The position numbers and the translations under genes are program-made. The notes under the pieces are model-generated. The model saw only the letters and a list, made by a program, of their open reading frames with translations. It did not search any database and was not told where the DNA came from. Positions 49,701-58,670 of a DNA stretch of 64,000 bases are shown here, in pieces. Numbering within the stretch: the stretch's first letter is position 1; each line of letters opens with the position of its first letter. Source of the stretch: Sipunculus nudus. Taxonomy: Eukaryota > Annelida > Sipuncula > Golfingiida > Sipunculidae. Location: NCBI GenBank assembly GCA_026874595.1, contig CM049306.1:81186142-81250141 (forward strand). The letters run 5' to 3'.

Positions 49701-52700
49701 AAGGTAGGCATATACTGACGCCGTTAAGGCCGGCAATTCGATCATTAACGGCGGCAGATTTTATTATAAAACTTTTGACGCGTGCCCGCAGGCCTACTGA
49801 TCTTGTGTGCACATCACCAAAAGTTTCTGGCCATTTCGGTCACTTCTGGTTTAGCTTCATTCATTTTCATTGTCATTGTAAATTCTGATAGAAGGAAACC
49901 TCATTAATTTTTACCCCTTTTTTCCAGTACCTTCATCATATCTACCGATTTTTTTGCTGGCCGGAAAGAAAACGGAAACACCCTCACATCTATATACCGA
50001 TCATTTGCCATGAAAACAGCCGGATTTAGCAAAGCAACTTAATTTATTGGTTGATGCTGCCAATTAGAGATGGGGAATGTGCATCAGTAAATGTTCTCAA
50101 AACCTTGATAAACTTCCATGCACGTGTGTATGTATATAAATATATGCGTGAAATATCGAAAATTTATGAGGTTGTAGTTGTGCAAAATTAAACTAGGGAC
50201 CCATGGGTCTCAACGCTCAGCTGCATTTGTCTTTAAGGATAGATGTTTATGAGGTTTTCCTAAATATTGGTCCTGTGATCAGTTTGAAGCCAACCTGTCT
50301 ACCCAGACTGGTGTTATCATCCATAAACTAATTTGTGAATGGAAGGCCCTGTGACCTACACCTTTGACCTTGTGACCCCAAAATCAAAAGGAAACTTCTC
50401 CTATTGGCAGGTACACCAAATGTCGATGATGGAAGGATTGAGATGAAAAGTTTGGTCATTTGACCTTTGATCTCATGACACCAGAATCAACAGTTCTTAC
50501 TTTAGTGGTGGGCCATAAATAAGTCAAGTTTGAAACCAATATTTCAAGCCAAACTGGTGTTATCATCTTGAAACTAATATATGGATAAATGGCCCCATGA
50601 CCTTGACCTTTGACCTTGTGACCCTAAAAGTCCATAAGTTACTTCCATTATTGGCAGGTGAGCAACATCTGGAAGATAGAAGGTTTGGGGCAGAAAGTTT
50701 GGCTAAAAATTCATCAACAATCTTTTTAAAGAAGTGGGTCCTGTGACCTTGACCTTTGGCCTTATGACCCCAAAATCAAAAGGGTTCTTACATTATTGGT
50801 GGGTCATATATAAGTCAAAATTGAAACTAATATGTCAATCCAAACTGGAGTTATCATCCAGAAACAAATATGTGGACAGATGGGCCCCTGTGACCATGCC
50901 TTTTGACCTTGTGACCCCCAAATCAATCAGGTTCTTCCCCTATTGGCAGCTCAGCTTTATGTGCAAAATGGAAGGTTTGGCATGAAAAGTTTGGCTTAAA
51001 ATGCATCCACAATCTTTTTAAATAAGTGGGTACTGTGACCTTGACCTTTTACCTCATGACCCCAAAACTGAACATAATCTTCCCCTATTGCCAGGTTAGC
51101 AAAATCTTGAAGATGGAAAGTTTGCTATGAAAAGATTTGCTTCAAATGCATATGCATTTTTGTTTAAAGAAATGAGTCCTGTGACCTTGACCTTTGACCG
51201 TTGGACCCCAAAATTGACACTGTTCTTACTTAAGTGGTGAGTCCTATATAAATTAAATTTGAAACCAATATGTCGAACTAAACTGGAGTTATCATCTGGA
51301 AATTAATTTGTGAACAGATGGCCCCTGTGACCTTGACCTTTGACCATGTGACCTCAAATTCATTTATGCTCTCCCCATACTGGCAAGTCAGCTAAATGCG
51401 CAAAATGGAAAGTTTCGGATGAAAAGCTTGGCTTATAATGCAGCCATAATCTTTTTAAATAAGTGAGTCCTGTGACCTTGACCTTTGACCTCGTGACCCA
51501 AAAATCATATAGGTTCTTGCCTTAGTGTAGGGCCAAACCTAAGTCAAGTTTGAAATCCATGTGTCAATACAACCTTGAGTTATCATCTGGAAACAAATTT
51601 GTGTGGATGGACGGATGGACAAACATACAGACAAGCAGACAGGGTGATTACTATATGGCACCCATTTGTGATCAATTAACACACCAGGTTTTGGGACACT
51701 AGATGTAATTACAGCTGAAAACTGACATGATTGTTGTCATTTTATAGTAAAAAAAAAATAGAAAAATATTCGTTTAAATAACAAAAAATACAGGTGGCGC
51801 CACCACTTTTCGGGAACCGACAAAACTTGTCATGGTCAATATTCAAGGCAAGATTCATGACAGTCCATGCATTTATTTTCAAGATATTGGAGGTTTTGTA
51901 TTATATTTTTGATTATTCTGGGGGGTGGGGGTACTTTCAAGCCCCATAGGTCGGAGGATATAGGTCACAGTGACCTAATTTCAGGTTTCCAAGGAGATTT
52001 TTTTATTGTCCTCCTTGGATATTCACTTAGAAGTTTCAAGGACCAGCAGTTACGATTTGTGCCCTGCTAACGGACGGCCGGACGGACGACGGACAAAGCG
52101 CCATTCCTATACCTCAGTTGACTTACAGTCAGCTGAGCTAAAAACGCATGAGTTCAAACAGCCACGGGTGTCTCTTGTGGGGAAATTAAGAATCATCGTG
52201 CCACAGAAAACTCGAATGATGCTAGTCTGCATATACAAGCCTCATTTGTAGAAAATTGTGCAGGGACAAAATTCTTATGAGTCATATTATAATTTGCGGA
52301 AGAGGACGCGGTCATCCCAAAGCGTTCATCCGGCTCTAACAGTAAAAGTACGGGTCTAATGGCTACCAAAGTGTCCCTGCAGATACAGTCCCACCATGAC
52401 AAACAAAGGAGTATTTTCCTGTCGTATATATATGTGATCTTATTATTCCCTGACCTTACAAATATTTCGAAATCGCACATTGGGCTGACATTTTGCATAT
52501 ATGTGTAGAGGCTAAAAATTGGATGTCGCAAGTCGCATGTCAGAATTCAGGGTAGACCGCTTCTTTCATCGCTTTAGCGTAGGTGACTTTCAGTCAGCTG
52601 AGCTAAAGTAACGATTCATGTGAATACTCAATAAACATCTATAATGTTATCAAAGAATAATTTGCTCATTTTTAGTGGCGTCAATTTGTCCCCAAGGGTT

Positions 52701-52735
52701 CGGGATGACGAGGTGTATCAGGGTATTCAAAAAGT

Positions 52736-52768
<33 letters not shown>

Positions 52769-54096
52769 AATACTTTAATTGTCTGTGTGACTAAGGCTGT
52801 GTCAATATATCGATATATTGATACGAATCGATACACGACGTCGATACGATAATCGAAATGCGTTGCATGCTGTATTGGTCGTATCGATTGATTGGTAATG
52901 CATAGGGATATATCTCTAACTTTAAATATAACCATGACGATTTATAAATTAAAATGCACTGTATATTTGTTGCTTTGGCTATTAAGACTTGTTAATAAAT
53001 GTATATACGCATGCACATCAGTACTTTAATGACAAACAGGCACATGTGAGCGATAATAGGAGAATGATACTGACAATTCGATATAATACAAATATTTTAT
53101 TTTATGTTGGTTTTTACAAACAAAGACAACATTAACCATAGGCTATTATGACCGGCCACACTCTTATCATACATTAATTAAAATTAAATAATTTAAAATA
53201 TTATAAATAATAATAAAAATACATTAACTTACATAAAAATAAGTATCACAAGTCTGATCAATTTTAAGGATCAAAGTTAAGCATGAAGTTGTATAATGCT
53301 AATAACATTTGATTTATAGTCCTTATAAATTACAGTGACCAATTCATATTGAAAAAAATCACAATAAGGCATGAAGTGACAAAACAAATTGGAAATGGCA
53401 TACGGCCCAAAGAAGGATGTCAGTTTTTACAAAGTGATATTAAGTATTACGCAGATAACAACCGCAGGATACCCCTTTACAGTACGATAACTTTATTTTG
53501 AATGCTCTAAGGGACTCTGCATTTTTATAGTCTATCAGAAGAGGATTCCATAGCATAGTAAAATGTTTTAGCAAGTGGGTTCCATACGAAACACTATTTG
53601 TTACCAGCACTGCCGGTCCATAGCTAGCTAGTCAAGTGACACGGCCAGAAATAGGTGTAGTGAAGTACTGTTTAAGATACACTGGACTTAGATTATGAAT
53701 GACTTTGAAAATCTTTACGCAGCAAGTCATAGGTTACTCGGAACTCCCGCGTTGGACATCAGATGTCATATAAATGGTTAAAGCCTGGGGACAAATCCTG
53801 TACAAACAGGAGAGTGACTAATGGGATTCATATTCACAGAAATATACAAAACTGTGTAATTACATGACATAAAAACACAGCCTATGATCTTCCCCATCAA
53901 ACGCAATAAAAAAGTGTTTGAGCACGGGGGGGGGGGGGGGGGGGGGGAGCTATTAAAGGCACAAAGAAGATCCAGATTTTGGAAGTCTTGATTAGGTAGA
54001 TTTTGATAATTAAAATCAACTGGTCTGATTATCTATTTAAAATCAAGCTGAAGCTGCTTAAGTGCATAGCATAGTAAATATGTTGTATGTTAAAAC

Positions 54097-54146
<50 letters not shown>

Positions 54147-57100
54147 AAGAAACAGAGCTTTTATTTAGAAATGGAAAGAAAAATGAACGTATCGTCAATA
54201 CGTATCGGTATCGAATAAACTGTATCGCAATACGTATTGTATCGGAAGAGTCGGACCGATACCCAGCCCTATGTGTGACACATGTCAAAATTTATATATT
54301 ATAATTGAGTATAATGTTTTAAAAAAATAATGTTTCGTGCTTCCATTATAGGTTATTTCTAATCCAGGTTTAGATACCCCCCCCCCGTATTGACGCCTCT
54401 GCGGGGGAAATCGACATGTTATAACGGCAAGCCTAAGATATGCCTCCATAGAAATAGGGGCAACATTGTGCATGCGGACTTTGACAATTATGACTCACAT
54501 GCACAGTGTCAAAACAACCGCTTCGAATACCTGTATGGTATACAAATAATTTCACAGTTATCGGTATCCGTGTATCATATCGCTGACCATTAATCAGTCT
54601 GAAAATCAATGCACTTTGGTCTTACTGTGGTGTCGTCATCTCATCTGTTATATGCCCGAGTTCATTGTCAGGGATCCGTCATTGAGAATAAGAAGAACAG
54701 TTCCCCTGAGATAGCTCCCCATATATAAAACAGTTTATGGTCCTTTTACAGTTTATAAGACCTTGATTATGTTATTAGCTGGACATATGATCAATTTCAT
54801 GCGCATACAGATTTCAGGTAGACCCTTTATATATTAAAAGACTCTTAATATATGACTCGTTCAAGAATATTTTTACTGATATAAAACGCCTTTTTATGAC
54901 CGAAACCGCGTTTATGAAGCACCTGATGTAGAGCAGTGCGCAGTTGCGATGCGGAGTTTCCCTTCGCAACGAGGCATAATTGGACTAGATGTAGGCCTAA
55001 GGCCAAAATTAAAAGGTAAGGTTCTCAGGCACTGCTCGTGTCATTTTTAACCCCCCGCGTCAATTTTTTTTAATTGATTTTCATCTTTCAAGAAGATAAA
55101 ATAATTCGATTTTTATAAGATCTTCTTTGTCATATGGTGCTTTTACCTGTTTAGCAAAAATAATCTGTTATTAATATGATTTCCCTGATCATATGACATT
55201 TTTATCGAAACATACAAAAAAAGGTAAAACAAAAAGTCGATCGCCCGCCCGCACTGATTTTGAAAAAAAGTGCAAGAGAACAATACATTTTTTTTCTTTT
55301 TTGTTGGCCTAAAGGGCTTTCAGAAACGCGAAGATAAGCGTCCCTCGGACGCTCCGTTCTCGAGGTCTGTGTGTTCGTTGGAGGGTTAAAGCTGTTTCTT
55401 GTTGCTGTCGATGGCCACTGCCAAATAACTCAAACCAGTTGTGAAAACACTGGCAGCTGACATCCGACACCCTGACCAGATAATTATATAACGACACTCT
55501 ATATAATCATATAATGGTAAGCTATGACGCAAAGTGCAAAACAAATGATACAATATCATTGAATATCTTGACATGAGCGTCCCGGATTTTCCTTTTATCC
55601 CTCCCTACTGAAAGCCCTTGGCCTAATTGGTGCCAAAACCAACAGGTTTATATCAACATCAACTAGATGTGGTCGGACAATAGTCCTCAGATGGACCCGC
55701 ATTTCCGGTATAGTGGTGGGCTAGTTTACATATGAGTAAAAAGTTTAGTTTATAATTTTGAAAATATAACAAAGAGAAAAATGTTTTTATCAATTTGCAC
55801 GAGGGAAAAATGCTACTGGTTAAAATTATACAAAAGAAGATATGTCGGATATAATGTCTGCAATACAAAATCAATTTGAGAAAGCCAAAGCATGTTGTTG
55901 TTGAGATATCGCGCGCGGAAGAAAATCACCGAGTGTGCTGTGTCGGCCATATTGGAATTCTGACAGGTCTGTAATTCGATAGCCCTGGAGCCCTCATAGG
56001 TACCAATCACCGATTGTGCTGTGGTGGTCATATTGGAATTCCGACAGGTCTATAATTCAAAAGGCCTGGAGCCCTCATTTCTGTGAATTTGAGAAAGCTC
56101 AAGGATGTTGTTGTTGAGATATCGCGCGCGAACGAAATCGTCAATGACGAAAGGACAGAAGGACGGACTGACTTAAACGATGATCATTAATGGGCACCGC
56201 TTGTCAAGCGGGGCTCTAATTATATAGCTATATGTTTACATAAACATCATTTCCCACAGAGATAAAAATAAGCCCTAGAACTCGTACCCGCCGACAACGA
56301 CAGCTGTATACCTATCTAAAAGGGCTTTGCGGTTCAATGTTGCTGCCTTTGTGCTGGGGCTCATAATATTCGTAACGCATCGATCAAACTTTATGACATG
56401 ACATGCATTTTGTACAGATCATGTACGTACAAAAACAGGACCATTAAGATGTAGCTGAGCTATATGTTGGTCTCAGAGGCGGAGGCGATATAAATTCCAC
56501 ATCCCGGTTTTTTATATACTTTAGCATGCATTTGCAAACGATCTCTTATTTGTTTTGTCATAAGTACACATACACACACAAACTAATAATCACGCCCGTC
56601 CGTCATTGATGCTTCCCTATAATGATAGGGTGTTCCGTCCGTCCGTGGACCAACCTATCCGTGGGGCCGTCCATCCATCGGGGTACGTGCCCTATATCCC
56701 TATGATCCGCCATTCAGGAGTTCCGTCCTTCCATCCGTCCGTGCTGTTGCCGTACAATGATCAGGTGTGCCGTCCGGCAGTGCAACTGTCCGCTATACGT
56801 TCTTTCGTCCTCTGTCTCAAACATCATGTGCTATTGCCCTGAATTTTTTTTCGATGAACATATGGACTATAAGACCTAGACCCTGTAAGTGAGGGTTCAG
56901 ACACTGAAGTTTGGTCAACAATGATGTGAGAAAATAACATGTATAATTTTGCTACTTTGTAACTGACGGTAAACGAGACAGATTATAAGACTTCGTCCAG
57001 AACAACTGTGACAGCCTCATAACATGGTCGCATTTTTTTGTTCCGGTGCACTCAGATTTTGTGCGGGTACAATGCAGTTGATCCCAGCCATGTAAATTTT

Positions 57101-58619
57101 GTTTATACATACAAATCACTATAGAGACATAATTTACCGTTGTAACGCCGTGCACAATATAAAGGGTAGGTGAATATTTATAAAGTGACGGTGACTAAAA
57201 ACTGTTTAGGCCTATATATATTTCATACCCTCAGCTAGGGGTTCAACGGAATATGCATGGCAACATACTTCCAGACATAGCAAGGACTACTCGATCCAGA
57301 TAATCAAAGTGTACGTTTGTGCCAGGCCTCGTTATTGATTTATTCGCGGAGGACAAACTGCAATATCATGATGACTTGCAAAAATGTTCAAGACAAAAAG
57401 CATGGTACCAGGAAGTACTTTTGTGACATAGGAGTAACAGTCGACCCAATCTATAAAAAATCTGAGGCTAAAACAGATAACGTTGTCAAAACATAGTCAA
57501 GCTACAGGGCACAACACACTACACGGGCGAAAAAGCGGGAAAAGCTACTTCCCTATATTTCACATATGGCAAATAACAATTAAATGGGATGTTTAACAGT
57601 GGTTAGGTCGAGTCCGTACCATCCGAGTCCGAGTCCAAGCTACTCCAGTCGGAGTCCAAGTCCAAGTCCTTGAGGTTCGAGTTCAGGTCCACCTTTTTCG
57701 AGTCCTAGTCGTAGAAGGAATCTCGTGAATTTTCCGTAATAAGGCAATGAAGAATCGATTAGATTTTGGTGTGGATTCGGTACATGATCTGCACCCAGGA
57801 ACATCATCATGGAATATTCACAAATGTACAGTCACATAAGAACGAATAAACCTGGGTATATAGGCCGAAGAAGTGAATTTTTCGAGTCCTTGCCTACGAA
57901 CCCCAGTCCAAGTCCGAGGCCCAAGTCTAATAAAATATCATTAAATTGAGATTGCCCTGGGTACTTCAATGTTAATTGCCTCCGCAAGGGGGGTATGCGT
58001 TCATTTCAATATGTGTGTGTGTTTGTTCACTACATAACTCGTGAATTCGTGAAGGAAATCTCGGAAACTTTCAGTCATAAGCCATCGAAGAATCGCTTAT
58101 AGATTTTGGTGTGGATTCGGTACATGATCTGCATCCAGGAACGTCATCAAGGAATATTCACAAATGTACAGTCACATAAGCACAAATAAACCTGGGAATA
58201 TTGGCCGAATAAGTGAGTGTTTCGAATCTTTGCCTCCGAGTCCGAGTACAAGTCCGAGTCTAGGAACCTCGAGTCAGAGTCCAAGTCCCTTAAAAACGTT
58301 GACTCGAGTTCGAACTCGACTCCTTCACTGATGTTTAAGTCAAAAGACATAAATTTATGCGCTAATTTGATGTAACGCTACCAACTAAACATTAGATATA
58401 AGATGCTCGGTTTATAAGCTTTAATATTCACAATACCATGGAGGGTTTTCTGTAATATTTTCAGTGTATATTTCAGGATTTTTTATACAGGTTTGTGGTA
58501 CCATGCAGGGTTTCATGCAAATGTGAGGCTCAGTAACGCTCTGTAATAACAAGTCTTTGTGTTATTTTCGATTGACAGGCCGATACTACATATATGTAAA
58601 TATAAGATGTATAACATGC

Positions 58620-58670
<51 letters not shown>

